DNA from: Parelaphostrongylus tenuis
Taxonomy: Eukaryota; Nematoda; Chromadorea; Rhabditida; Metastrongylidae
DNA length: 64,000 nucleotides
Direction: 5' to 3'
NCBI GenBank assembly: GCA_019055375.1
Contig: JAHQIW010000902.1
Span: 124,001-188,000, forward strand
In this document: positions 1 through 11,190 of the stretch, piece by piece
How the letters are laid out: each line of letters opens with the position of its first letter
Position numbering within the stretch: the first letter of the stretch is position 1
Notes under the pieces: generated by a model
Databases searched by the model: none
What the model was told of the DNA's origin: nothing
Seen by the model: only the letters and a program-made list of their open reading frames with translations
Made by a program: the position numbers and the translations under genes

Positions 1-3000
1 GAATCATTTACATAATCCCTCCACCGGTTGATCGTCGAGTGTGAACATATAAAACCTCTCCTTTTTATGGTGGAATGAAAGAGTCGTCTATTAAGCTCAG
101 CTCGTCTAAAGGCGTGAAAGCACGATATTTTTCGGTTGGGACTTCGTCGTAGTATTCTCATATATCATATTGGCTCGGATGACTTCTGAGCGTGACATCT
201 TGTGGAACTCACTCGCTAATGGCTCCTATCATTCACGCATTTGTAGTAAGACTCACTATTTTATTGATAAGCAGACACGATGCGTCAATAACGAATCTAA
301 TCAGCACAACACTGGCTGAACGTTTTGGGAGCTTCGCTTTCTTCAGATCCGCTTTACTCTATCTAAGTTTATCACTTGGTATTGGAGAATAGTTCTTTTT
401 TTCAATGAGTAGAACTAGCAGATATTAGAAAGTCGAAGTTCGAAATGACCGTCTGCATGAAAAAACCTTTCTTTAAGTGATCATAGCCATTTTGCTTTTT
501 TCGCGAAATTGATTGAAACTGGTTCACCATAATTATTTCAGTACACTTTCGAGAAATTAGGCTAGAAAGCTATGCTTGATGAACTGTCGACTGACTTCTG
601 AGAGTGTAGCAAGAAATCTCCGAGTGCCAAAACATCTAAAATCACGTGCATTGCACGTCGTTCCTTGTTCTGACGTTAATAATTCTAGACTGATTTACAA
701 CTTTGACTATTGGAATAGCAAAGAATAAACCTGAATCAAAGTAGATCCATTTAGTGGAGGCTAACGAGTAGGGCGCACGTATAGGTGCGTTTAGGAACAT
801 TCATTGGACACCTGAATTGAATTGAAAAAATGGAATATTGCAACATATGAGCCTTTATATGCGATAGGCAAAAACAACCTCGTGCAAGCTGAGCAACCTG
901 AAGGGTTTCTCAACTATTTATGACACGGTCACATGAAAATCTTCTCAAAAATGCACTATTATGCTAATAAGTTGGGAAAAAGTTCTGAAGAAATGCTTGT
1001 AACTTTTTTTGTGTGCCAGCCATTTTTTGTGTTTTCGGGCTCATTTGAAAACACGTCTTCTCCCGCGTTGACTGGTACATAATTTATCTACTTATTCCGG
1101 AATGGAGTTAACAGGCGAGCAAATTAGATTGTAGATGTTGCACGAATGGCAGTTGAGTTCAAATGCAACGGTGGCAAGTGAACGCATCAATCTGGCTTGG
1201 GACGAAGATACAGTTGACAGAAGTCTTTTCCCGGAGAACTGGCAGAAAGTGCTTGAAGTTGAAGGGGAGTACTCTGACTACTGATTTTGTCTTTGTCCGG
1301 GTGCAATAGGTGCATAAATACATGTTCTACAAGCATTTTCTCAAAACTTTATCAAGAGTCAAAACTCAAGCTATTAAAATTATCATTGCATTGAGATCAT
1401 TTTCGTCCTTTTTTGTGCATCGAAATCTATGTTCCTCATCATATTTATGGGTAAAGTGAAAGATGATTTCTGTACTACTGAAGCTTCAAAATGGTGAAGC
1501 ATCAAAATATTATTTAAGACAGGTTCATATCTAAAGAAGACTGTAATGCTTCATCGTCTTTAATACATGAGAAACAATTTATACACCGTCTTTGGAATTG
1601 AGATGATCGTCACAACAGAAAAGTATGATCAAAAAATGGACAGCCCACACCAAGTGCAACGTCTGCGGCTGCCATTGATCATTCTAAAAGTGGCAATTAT
1701 GTGGCAAATAAAAGGTGACAAGTATTATGCAACAAGTTAACAAGTGCCCTTGCAAAAACCGGTGCCATGGAAGCCAGTCGAATTCGAGTGCAAAGTTCTG
1801 TTCTGTATTCCTCACCAATCATACAATTCAACAGCGGCATGCCTAGTCCTACAAAGAAACATGAATAAAGCCGTTCGTGTGAAAACATTCGATCATCATT
1901 AGACATTTGGAAAGAAAAAGGCGTCTGACGACTATATGAGTACGAATTTTTATATTAATAGAATGTTTAGGATTACAACATGCCGGCTAAAGTGTATATA
2001 CGATTGTTAACCGCCTCCAATCGAAGGTCACTCAAACTATGTCGTTTTGAAACTTTTCCGTTGCGTTTCACACGCGGCCCACGCTGTCGCGCGTATTTTC
2101 GTTATTCATTAAAAATTTTCTCTTCCGTCCGCAAAGATTTCTAAGCTTTTTGCGACATAACTGTCAAATTAAACTTTGTCCTATCGCTCTGTGAACTAAG
2201 ATTTTTTTGTAGGTTCTTTTCCGCTATTCGAGAGTAAATGTGACCACTTTCGATGCATAAGAACTTTCGGAAGGAGTGTTAGTATCATTTTAAAGCTTAA
2301 ATCTCTACCTGCTACATCACATAGTCGTTTTTGAAAAGACCTTTTTGTAACGCTGTAGCATTCAAAAGAAAATCATGTTTTACACCCACCGCTCTTTTAC
2401 TATTCCTTCGCTGGAGAACGAAAATCACAAGAAGATATTGTGTAGAGACAATCTTGTAATTGTAAGAGTCATGCCTTTTAGCTGGAGTCTTCAGAGCGGG
2501 AAAAAACCCCAAATTAAATTTAATTAATTAATTAAATTAAATTAAAAATTGCACTCCTCATATGAGTCACGTCAACGCTATCGATCGATGGCAGTCCGAA
2601 ATTCACGGTCAGCCCTCACCCTAGCACGCACAGTAGCCGACAACCAAATGAGCCAAGTGTGTGGAACTCAATTTTATTTTCGTTGCTAAACTGCAATGAA
2701 ACGGTCTTTTTAAGAAAAAAAGCAAACGTTGGAATTGTTGAAACTTACACTAACGAATGGTTGCTCATAATTCGACGATAAATTTTCACCTGCGAGAATT
2801 ATGCACGTGTGAAACACAAATGTTTTCTTTCTGATACACCGTTACAAAAAGGCTTTCCAGAAAAAACGGCTATGTGAAGCAGTTGCCAGGGATTTGAGCT
2901 TTCCAATGATTACTAAAAGTGCAAAGGAAACCTTTTGTCCAGCGAAAGAGATTGTTTCCTCAATTTTTAACGAATAACGAAAAAGAACCTGTTTTTTTTT

Positions 3001-4429
3001 ATTTTATAATGTCAGAAAAATTCGCTAATAATTTTCCTCTAAGCACCTTAGGCCTATGCACAACAAGCAGGTGAACGTGAGAGGTAATTTTAGAGTATTA
3101 TAGCCATGCGTTATATCTAGAGTTCTCCTCAAAGCTGAGAAAAACCTTAAGCTTGGCTTTTTGTAGCTTTTTAGTGAAAATGTAACTCTCATATCTAAAT
3201 AAAAAGTTTTTTTTTTAACACGCAACCATACTGCTGCTAGCATTTTGCCTATTATAAGGAATTTTTGAAAGAACATTATGATGTAAATCTATCAATTTCA
3301 ATACGTCATATTATATACAACAACAAAAACATCATAGTGAGTGAAAATTTCAAAAAAGAAAGAATAGTTCGTCAAAAATGATGTTGCATAATGCATGCGA
3401 CACTAAGTCATCGATAACGCTCACTATGATTGAGTTCATATCAATGATTCGTTCATTTCTAATTACTTATAGTCGATAAATACGAGGAATAATGGTAACT
3501 TATAAATTGTATAAGTTTTCGCGTGTTTAATCAATAATCCAGGCAAAAGATTAGCGACATCAGTGATAGGTCTTCAAAATTTGGATCAGGAATATGCAAT
3601 TCCTTCAAAGGTGTTTTCTACAAATTGATGAGTGTGGACTCTATAAAAACTTATTCCGACAGCGTATTGGAGTCACACCATGCTTTTTCTAAAAGGCATG
3701 CACGAAATGTTTTTTTTATTGCATTTTTACAATATTGTTTTTATTGAAAAGCGGGGATTTTTGAAACATGTAGGCGTTCTTTATACTGAAAAAGGTTTTT
3801 GTAGAAGGCTTTCCAACATTATGTCATTTTTTTAGCCATAAATTTTCTCTGACTTGAGAAGTCTATAATACAACTATCAAGTAAGTTGCTACAGCTCCTC
3901 AAAAATTTATTTCCAAATTAGACTGATTGTTAGAGTCATCATCTTCCAAACTATTAACTTTTACTAAAATTCCACTGAAAGGCCAAGCATAACGACAACG
4001 TAGCACACAAAGTAACACCAAAGCAAAATGTAATTTATCTCCGTCGTTTCCATAACGCTAAAGCGCAACAAAAACTTTATTCAAAAATTAAGTCGACAGT
4101 TAGAATTGCCGCTTCTTCCCAAGCAATCGATTGGCTGCCAATACTTGGCGAAAAAATATTGTCTGGAGAAAGAGCCAAAGAAACTCAACTGAAAATTACA
4201 CTATACGCCCGGAGAAAATACCGTAAATTTCCTTTCGTTGCTACAGCTCTCTAGATAAGTGAGTTCAAAATCCAAGCAGGGTATTTAAACCGCAATTTTC
4301 TAGCTATAGAATGATTGCTAGAAGTCTAGTGAAAGATCTGTACTTGACAAAGAAATTACTACTAGTTCCGTGTACCATTTTGGCACACATGATCACGAAA
4401 GGATTGATATCTGATCAATTACTCTTATA
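1..4429. other. No supported gene
   Basis: AT-rich sequence with many short poly-T runs and short ORFs of no recognisable family (for example minus-strand 1697-1906). Bases 20-40 (GTTGATCGTCGAGTG) match 15 bases of the RTE 3' end and may be a scrap. The AATT palindrome is at 2512-2545. Confidence 0.6.
2512..2545. repeat. AATT-rich palindrome
   Basis: A self-complementary run built from TTAATTAATTAATTAA with AAATT flanks. Low-complexity AT palindrome of unknown role. Confidence 0.6.
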
Positions 4430-4605
4430 GGAGGCCGTGGCCGAGATGTTGTGATGCTCGTCGCGGCGTGGGGCTCATCCCCACCCGTAAAACACGCTCC
4501 GGCACTCAACAAGAACGCTCTACGGCTGCCCATAGTCAGACTATCTTCGAGATTGCATGAAGACACACTCAACCAGCATTCTACGACGTTCAAAAAGAAA
4601 ACAAA
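4430..4605 (+). repeat. SINE-A copy 1 (tRNA-Ser/Leu-like)
   Basis: The head GGAGGCCGTGGCCGAG followed by TGTGATGCTCGTCGCGGCG resembles the D-arm and box A of Ser/Leu tRNAs (GTGGCCGAGTGG). The body has ACTATCTTCGAGATTGCA and the tail CTCAACCAGCATTCTACGAC, then an A-rich end. These blocks recur in order in the other copies. Confidence 0.75.
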
Positions 4606-5684
4606 AACGAGTTGATTGTTAGAAGTATTGAGATACTCACAGTAAAAAAATCTTGAGACGGATCAAACAAAGTGATAAAGAAGAATGACGTCTATGAAAA
4701 TGTCCTCGTTTCATAGCGAAGCACATTCATTCCGTTTAATCCTATACTCAGTGCGGTTGCGTGCGAAGAAGATCAAAACCATCTTGGTATGTCTATATTC
4801 GTGGCAACCAATAACTTGAATGTGGAAAGTTTCAAACGTTCAACAACATTTAAGAGAGAAGCTACCATCTGTGAAGCATGGAAGATTATCAGCGTTGCTG
4901 CCAAGTACGAACATTCCCAATGACTATGCAATGGTGCTCAAAGCAGTCCTCGACTCAGGTCAGTTACTGCGTGTATCGTATACTTGAATCGTCTACAGTT
5001 ATTTAAGTAACCTAATGTTTTTGGAGTATTTTGCCTAACTTTGATATATTTTGTCATACATCAAAAGGCGTAGATAAGCTGATTAAAAATTTGCGTTTGT
5101 TTCTTTTCGACAAGCAGACCACGAGTCATCTCATTTGAGAAACTATAGCTTTCAATGAGAGTAATAGGCTGTCTGAAGGTCAGTACACTTTGATTCCAAA
5201 ACAGCAAGGTCCGATGTTATGGAACCCGCGATTCCTCGAGGACATAGAATTGATTCTGAACGGCTTGTCTCGTTCAGCATATTGTACGATGTTGGAGTGA
5301 CAATTGTGGGCCAACAGCCTTTCCAACCTGCGCATTGCCATTACTTGAGCTCCAGGCGGATTGGATATGGAACTGAACAGGAACTACCTGTTTCCTCAAC
5401 CATCCTCTCAAACAATTCTCATCTAAAGGCAGAGAGTAGCGAATTTTTTTCCATTTCTTCAACATTTGTCGGTTATCATAGCCCAACTTTATCTTGATAT
5501 CTGCTGATTGGGTCTCTAAACAATCAGTTTCTAGATATGTGCTCTGAATATTTCGTAAAAAGTATTGCTTCTCTGAGGTTGCTCACTCCAGATTTACTTT
5601 TGGCACTTTATTTGATCCGCTAACCCGGTGTTTTTTTTTACTTTGCGGATCGCTGTACTAGCATTCAATTCGTCTTCCAACTTC
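4606..5684. other. No supported gene; weak exon-like segments
   Basis: 4862-4968 is open in one frame (LPSVKHGRLSALLPSTNIPN then DYAMVLKAVLDSG) and 5207-5300 reads LWNPRFLEDIELILNG; both are too short and unmatched to call. Confidence 0.4.
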
Positions 5685-5865
5685 TTCTTGAACGTCCTAC
5701 AATACTGGTTGAGCGAGTCTCCTTGCAATCTCGAGGATAGCCTTGTTGTGGCGTTAAATAGGACGTTGTTGTTGACTACCGGAGGCAGGTGGCGGAGCGG
5801 GTGGAGCTCGGCTTCACGCGCGTCGCGACAAGCATCACAGCCACTCGGCCACGGCGACCCGACTC
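5685..5865 (-). repeat. SINE-A copy 2
   Basis: Reverse-oriented copy. Reading the minus strand, CCGTGGCCGAGTGGCTGTGA then TGCTTGTCGCGACGCG forms the tRNA-like head, followed by ATCCTCGAGATTGCAAGG and CTCAACCAGTATTGTAGGAC. Box A (TGGCCGAGTGG) is intact. Confidence 0.78.
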
Positions 5866-5940
5866 CAAGTTGTTTATTAATAAAAGCAAAAGTTTATACT
5901 TCTGCACTTTCAGTGATCGTTCTAAGAGATCGTAAAGCAG

Positions 5941-6375
5941 TTGCATAGGTTTTCATCACTTTTTAAGTTTTTTTCTAAATATGCATTAAGAGAACATCCA
6001 GAATTAGACATAACATTGGCATACATGAACACGGTGTGCTATTCATCCGAATTCTTGTTTTATCGTTCAAAAAATTCGTCAATGTTTTATCGTATTTTTG
6101 TTGATTATAACCTTTTTCCCTTACATGGAATTACAATTCTGCAAACCGCTTTTGGTCAGGTGTTCTTCAATGATCGTCGAAAAAATTTCCTCTATACAAC
6201 ATTTTCTATCTACTCTTATTTCACCTACTCTTCTCACATGATGGCAGATGTTCTATCCCTGAAATTCTCTCTTCGTTGTCTCTATTTTCCACTCAACGCT
6301 TCTAAACCGCGAAACTATTATGGTGACCTGCTTACGTTGGGCACCCGGAGTGGTAAATCACTTTTTTTCATATGA
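5941..6375 (+). pseudogene. Srg/Srv-like serpentine receptor fragment (N-terminal part)
   Basis: A 144-codon ORF. ELDITLAYMNTVCYSSEFLF then YRSKNSSMFYRIFVDYN resembles the TM1-loop-TM2 start of nematode Srg/Srv chemoreceptors (ITLxYxxxS...KxFNSSFYRLF), and MMADVLSLKFSLRCLYFPLN resembles TM3 with the SLNRFTxxxFPL motif, here without its Asn. Such 7TM proteins are chemosensory GPCRs of about 300 residues; only the first third is present and no later TM segments follow. It could also be an AT-rich chance ORF. A SINE-A copy lies directly upstream. Confidence 0.35.
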
Positions 6376-7189
6376 ACCAGATTGAATTATGCTCATATCC
6401 AAATGCCAGCTGCAAGTCTTGGTGAATGAAGCTTTCTAATAATACTATTTCTATGGGAAGTTATGAGCAGTAAAACACTATTAAAGATGGCGCAATGGCC
6501 TGTAAATTGTCACCCTCCCCTAGGCGCACAAGCACAAATAGTTGACGCGTCTCACATTTCAAAGCTGAACGTTCTTTCCAGAAATGTTTATATCTTACCA
6601 CTAATTTTTTCAATGTTTGTTTGTTTGTTTCTACGATTTTTAAAAAGATTCTGCTTCAAAGTTGACTGAAGCTGCGCATGACTGCACATTTTAACTGAAA
6701 AGCAGCAGATTTTCTGTATAACATGCAATAGTTCAGCTAGAAAATCCGTAAAGCCAAAGTTCGTCAAAGAAGCGGGAACAATAACAAACTTATTCGTTTC
6801 AGAATGTAGTACATTCGATTAGTGCTCCCAATGCTCCCAAAGAATTAATTTTGAGCACAATGTTACACTAGACACATTTTGCGGAACTGACTTCTCAATA
6901 ATTAAAATGTCTTCGGCCTTCGACCATGATAAGTGTGGTCAACCCTATAAACCAGTAGTCTGTAAAATTGCGGTAGACTTCTTGCGGTCGTCGTGCTATT
7001 AGGTTGCCTATCATTTCCTTCACACTGTTGTTTTATTCAGTTTTTTTTGTTCCAATTAGTTAAATATTATGTTAAAACCTGGATACGGCCGTTTCACCAT
7101 CGCTAGCCATCTAAATGGAATGGGCCACCGCAAAGTAATGTGATAGCCGCTAGCGCAACCATACCCAAAGTGAAAGATTATGCTCTTGG
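6376..7189. other. No feature seen
   Basis: AT-rich spacer between the receptor-like ORF and the mariner fragment; nothing recognisable. Confidence 0.5.
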
Positions 7190-7600
7190 TCTTTCGTGAC
7201 TGGCAGGGCATGCTTTTTTTTTGAGAACTGCTCTATAAGGTGCAAAAAATCAGCGCTGGCATCTATGGGAGCAAATCCGAAAGTTGGCAATGCACTGCGG
7301 AAGAAACCTCCGAAACGACTCAATGTCGGCCTTCTCCAGATTAACGCTCGACCTCACATTGAGATGCCAATTCGCCCACTTTTGGAGAAGCTGAATTGGA
7401 CCACAGTACTACCTCCACCGTATAATTGCTCTGCTAAATTATCGTCTCTTCCGTGCCTTGGAGCAGCTTCTAGGGGAGACATATGTAACTTCTCCGACTT
7501 CTTTGGTTACCACCGTTGCTCTTTCTGAAATGAAGGCATCCACCAACTTTTTGCCCAGCAAATGGTCACATATCACTGATTAATGACGGTGAAAATATTA
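7190..7600 (+). mobile_element. Mariner transposase fragment
   Basis: The frame from about 7196 to 7528 includes LLQINARPHIEMPIRPLLEK, LNWTTVLPPPYNCSAKLSS and GDICNFSDFFG. This is the mariner segment LLxDNARPH...LNW...HPPYSPDLxPSDY. The second catalytic Asp is replaced (QINARPH) and the third motif is scrambled by a frameshift, so it is inactive. Confidence 0.72.
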
Positions 7601-9187
7601 CTGACTGATTGATTTTCAAAAATAAATAGCGACGCAATAAACAACATTGACACTAAAAAAGTGAATTAGCAAAGTTGTCGAAATGTAAAAAAAATTGTGG
7701 GACAATCCAACATTACTTAGTTTACATAGAAAGAAATAAAGCCAAAATAAAGCCCAAAAAAGCTTATAATTTTTTGAAGAACAAATGTTAGGCTAACTAA
7801 TTCTATAAGGGTTTTGAAGCTAATATGTGCGAAACGAGACATCCAAACTACATATAACCTCTACAGGAATTACGTGTAGCGATTAAATCGTCCATAACTA
7901 TAGTGTTTGGAGAAATGATAACTTCACATATTATGGAGGATTCTTTTCTATGTCACCTTTTCGTATTTGAACAATTCATGCACTGTTTTTTTACTTTCAT
8001 CCAGTTCAAAACTAAATTTTTGGAAAGTTATGACGAAATCTAAGTTTTTGAAATTTTCAACGAATGAGCTTCAATTGCAAACACTAAGGTCACTTTTGGG
8101 ATTGCCAACAGACTTTTGGGAGAGATACTGCTTGTTTGCTTTCTCCTGCCTCTGTGGTATAAGTCCTGACGCAATCGTTTGGGAAAATAAAATCGGAGAT
8201 GTTTCCGTTAATCCCGATTTTATATTGGTAGAGTAAGACAACTTATCCCTAATGAAGAAAGATCTGTAGATCCTTGCATTTTATCTAACCATAAACATTT
8301 GGTGCGAGACGAGACATGTTGGTCTGAACTTGAAAGCAATCATTAATTTCGCATGAAGATGTTTTTCGCACCACTCGTCATTCCATACGAGAATCTCAGC
8401 ACTTCTTCCACTTTGTTTGTTTCCTCGCGTTCATCACCACCACTTAATCAGGTATTTCCTCCGGATCCCGTTGCTGCATGAGAATTTTGACCTCTCTAAA
8501 CGCTGATCGAGTACACTCTACCAGGAGTGCTGCAATGGCCGTGCTGAGGCTTTCTCAGATCTCAATCACGGGCAGTGCCCCATCTTTTACAATCTGCAGA
8601 GAGTACGCTGATCCCAAACAAGCCTGGTGCTAGAGACCTACTGGCAGTGGGATGGAAGAATTAGTAGGCGCTCTGAGTTGTGCCAAATTAGAGCTGTTGA
8701 CGATGGGATGGAAGGGTTGTATCGAACGAAAGCATTAGCACTCCGCTACATGATCCGCGACAGGGATAAAACACAATGCAAATTGGTTATTCTGTCATAA
8801 CTATTTCAACTTCGTCATGTTTCTGCTACTGCAAACATCCGGCCTTAGGAAGCTTGATGCCAGAAACATTTTCTTACAATTATGATTAGTACCATGACTA
8901 TTTCTAGTTTTGATCGAATGTTCCATCAAAACGACGTAATATCTTACTATTTCCGTCGTGATCTTCTTCCTTAGCGAGTCTATTTTGGAAAGAGCAAGCT
9001 TTCAGATTTTCACAATAATCTCCTGCATTCACATGTGAGGCTCATTTGTCTGTCATGAAATGATGTAGCTTTAGAAGTAACTTAATATAGTGACGTCACT
9101 GCTTAATCTGAATTCCTTTTATCCTCGAAATTTGGTGACTTGATTGACAATCTCTAGCAACAGCTTTGATCATAGTCCTTATTTCAG
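7601..9187. other. No supported gene
   Basis: AT-rich to about 8340. 8360-8800 has more balanced composition, with a short direct repeat GTGGGATGGAAGAATT / GATGGGATGGAAGGGTT near 8646 and 8702, possibly an unidentified repeat. Confidence 0.45.
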
Positions 9188-9452
9188 GAGAATCATATGC
9201 CACACTGCGTTGCATCATGTTGCACTCACCACGATGCTCTGAGTGCACGTTCATACTCGTGTAGTAGGATCCCCAGCCAATCTTCCAGCTTTCCGGCTTT
9301 TGAAGAAGCTACGAATCCTTGCATGGGCTTGCAGTGCAATCAAGAGTCATGCACCATATGCCATTCCAGAAGTGGAATTGATGATTGCAAAGTTGGCTCT
9401 GATGCAGGACTTTGCGAAACACACCAGCACACAACTCAAAAGGTTAGTTCGT
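9188..9452 (+). pseudogene. Unrecognised exon-like ORF with an in-frame stop
   Basis: It follows a TTATTTCAG acceptor and ends at AAAAG/GTTAGT. The most protein-like frame reads ICHTALHHVALTTML, a TGA at 9240-9242, then VVGSPANLPAFRLLKKLRIL, AWACSAIKSHAPYAIPEVEL and MIAKLALMQDFAKHTSTQLK. A second frame is fully open but looks like a shadow. There is a faint resemblance to the spacer before integrase in BEL/Pao elements (RxxAW...LxxLxxMQxF...LKR), too weak to call. The following intron holds SINE-A copy 3. Confidence 0.28.
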
Positions 9453-9483
9453 ACATATTTCTCATTATTTTTATTGTTCGAGG

Positions 9484-9668
9484 AAGAGGACGTGGCCGAG
9501 TGATTGTGTTGCTAGTCGCGGCGAGCTCTGGTCGAAGCCCCACTCCCCAACACTTTCCGGCAGTCGACAACGAGACCCCTATGGAACGCCACAGTCAAGC
9601 TATCCTTGAGATTGCAAGCATAAATGATGAACAGCATTCTACGGCGTTTGAGGAAAAGACAAAAATAT
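9484..9668 (+). repeat. SINE-A copy 3
   Basis: GACGTGGCCGAGTGATTGTG, then GCTAGTCGCGGCGAGC and box-B-like GGTCGAAGCCCC, followed by the family body (CAAGCTATCCTTGAGATTGC) and tail (CAGCATTCTACGGCGTTTGA). Box A to box B spacing fits a tRNA with a variable arm. It lies just after a candidate splice donor (GTTAGT at 9453). Confidence 0.8.
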
Positions 9669-10184
9669 GAAGATTGAAATCAAACAAGAGAGGGTTGAAG
9701 GTCCTAAAGTGTAGAATACTGACGTATTGTATGTCATTCTATGTTGATTGAATAGTTATACATAAATCGCGTGTTTATTAGTTTGTCCTAAAAAATGTGT
9801 ACAAGCCACCTTCAAACTGTCATCGAATTGCAAGAACAAATACCTACTCTGGTACTGAGACGGCCTATCTTCATTGATTGTGTAAGACGCAGCATAGTTT
9901 CCATTCTCTTCTCTCGCGCGCAATGGTCCATAATAGTTGATTGTTTCAAACTTGGTACGCAACGTTTAACGAGATTCATTTCGTGGACTAAAACTCGTTA
10001 TAATCTGCGCATGCAATGGTAGACGTTAGCCACGAACATGTCCGCCCATCGTTTGGGTGGTCTCCTAGGAAGGCCTTTACATTCTTTTAAAATCCACTCC
10101 ACTGTTCTTTTCGTCCATCTGTCATGTGCTTTTATCATTATATAGAGGGCCTCTCTGTGATTCGCTATCGATGCATATATTGGG

Positions 10185-10770
10185 TCGTTTCATAAGTTTT
10201 GTTACTAGAGCATTAAGCACTAAATTCATTAATCAAAACTAATTGAAATTGCATGATTTTGGTATCGTTCAATTGCCCATTTTTTGCATTTTAACATTTT
10301 AATATACAACTTGCCTATACCTTTTGAGATCGAGTTGTCGAGAAAATAAATTTGTTTCCTACTGATGCACGAATGGCGCGTAGGGGGAAATGCTAGTGAA
10401 ACAGCGCGTAAGATTAATGACGATGATACGGATGCAGAAAGGACGGCCAAGAAGTGGTTCGCGAAGTTTAAATCGATGCTGGAAAGAATATACTGGAGGA
10501 TCTGCCTCGCTCGAGCCGTTCAGGAAGCTCCATTAATCTTGCACACCGCTTCACTAACATTTTCCCCTGAGCATCATTCATGCATGATCAGCAAATGAAT
10601 TTGTTTTAACGACAGCTCCATCTTGAGAGAACTATAAGCAAGTTGTAAATCATAATGTTCTCAAGAAAATGCGCATTTGAACGGCACCAAAATCATGCAT
10701 TCTTAATTAGTTGGTTGAGCAATGTGGTGTTTAATGCTCTAGTGCTGAACTCATGGAACGACAAATTGTT
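10185..10770 (+). mobile_element. Deleted mariner with ~100-bp inverted ends and residual HTH coding
   Basis: The ends 10190-10285 and 10665-10765 are inverted repeats (left TCGTTTCATAAGTTTTGTTA then CTAGAGCATTAAGCAC; right end reversed TCGTTCCATGAGTTCAGCA then CTAGAGCATTAAACAC). Inside, 10365-10530 encodes EWRVGGNASETARKI and RTAKKWFAKFKSM, then in another frame LEDLPRSSRSGSS, the N-terminal HTH of mariner transposases. The rest of the transposase is missing, so it is a non-autonomous derivative. Confidence 0.75.
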
Positions 10771-10914
10771 TCTAAATCAAGAAGGCGGGAGGTTTTGAAA
10801 ATTTAAATTGTGCCAGCCAGCTAGACGTTGCGAGTGCCAGCTAAATTTCAGAACATATCGTTTTGACGCCTTGAATGGTAAGCAGAATGTTAGAATGGTT
10901 ATAGTATTGGCTCA

Positions 10915-11190
10915 CGTTTATGCTGCATAACTGAGCGTTGGGAGGGGTGTTGAATTGAAAAGGTGAGCACTGAATATGGGATTTCGGTGGCTCATTAGAG
11001 AGCCTCGAATGTGGCCCATGCTGCTCTCCTTCATCTCTCTGGTTCGCCCTTGATGTCGCTCTCCATGAACGCCCAAGGTACACGTACGAGCTGGTCTTCC
11101 TAATATGAGAACCGTCCAATTCAGTTTGCTTACCATTGCGCCATAGATTCCATGTGAAGTAAATTTTTGTCATGTATGCGTGGCCTAACC
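10915..11190 (-). mobile_element. RTE-like reverse-transcriptase scrap
   Basis: The minus-strand frame reads LRNGKQTELDGSHIRKTSSY-like sequence with SSYVYLGRSW, and in shifted frames GHIRGSLMSHRNPIFSAHLF and FNSTPLPTLSYAA. This corresponds to the C-terminal YVYLG...AHLFxSTxxPxLxYA segment of RTE proteins. It differs enough from the 13.5-kb family to be an older or different lineage. Confidence 0.6.

Noticed and set aside
1..60. RTE 3' end at the window edge
   Set aside because: Only about 15 bases match (GTTGATCGTCGAGTG), without the ACAGGTGAT tail.
4862..5300. Two exon-like segments (LPSVKHGRLSALLPSTNIPN and LWNPRFLEDIELILNG)
   Set aside because: Short, in frames that could not be joined in phase, and no family recognised.
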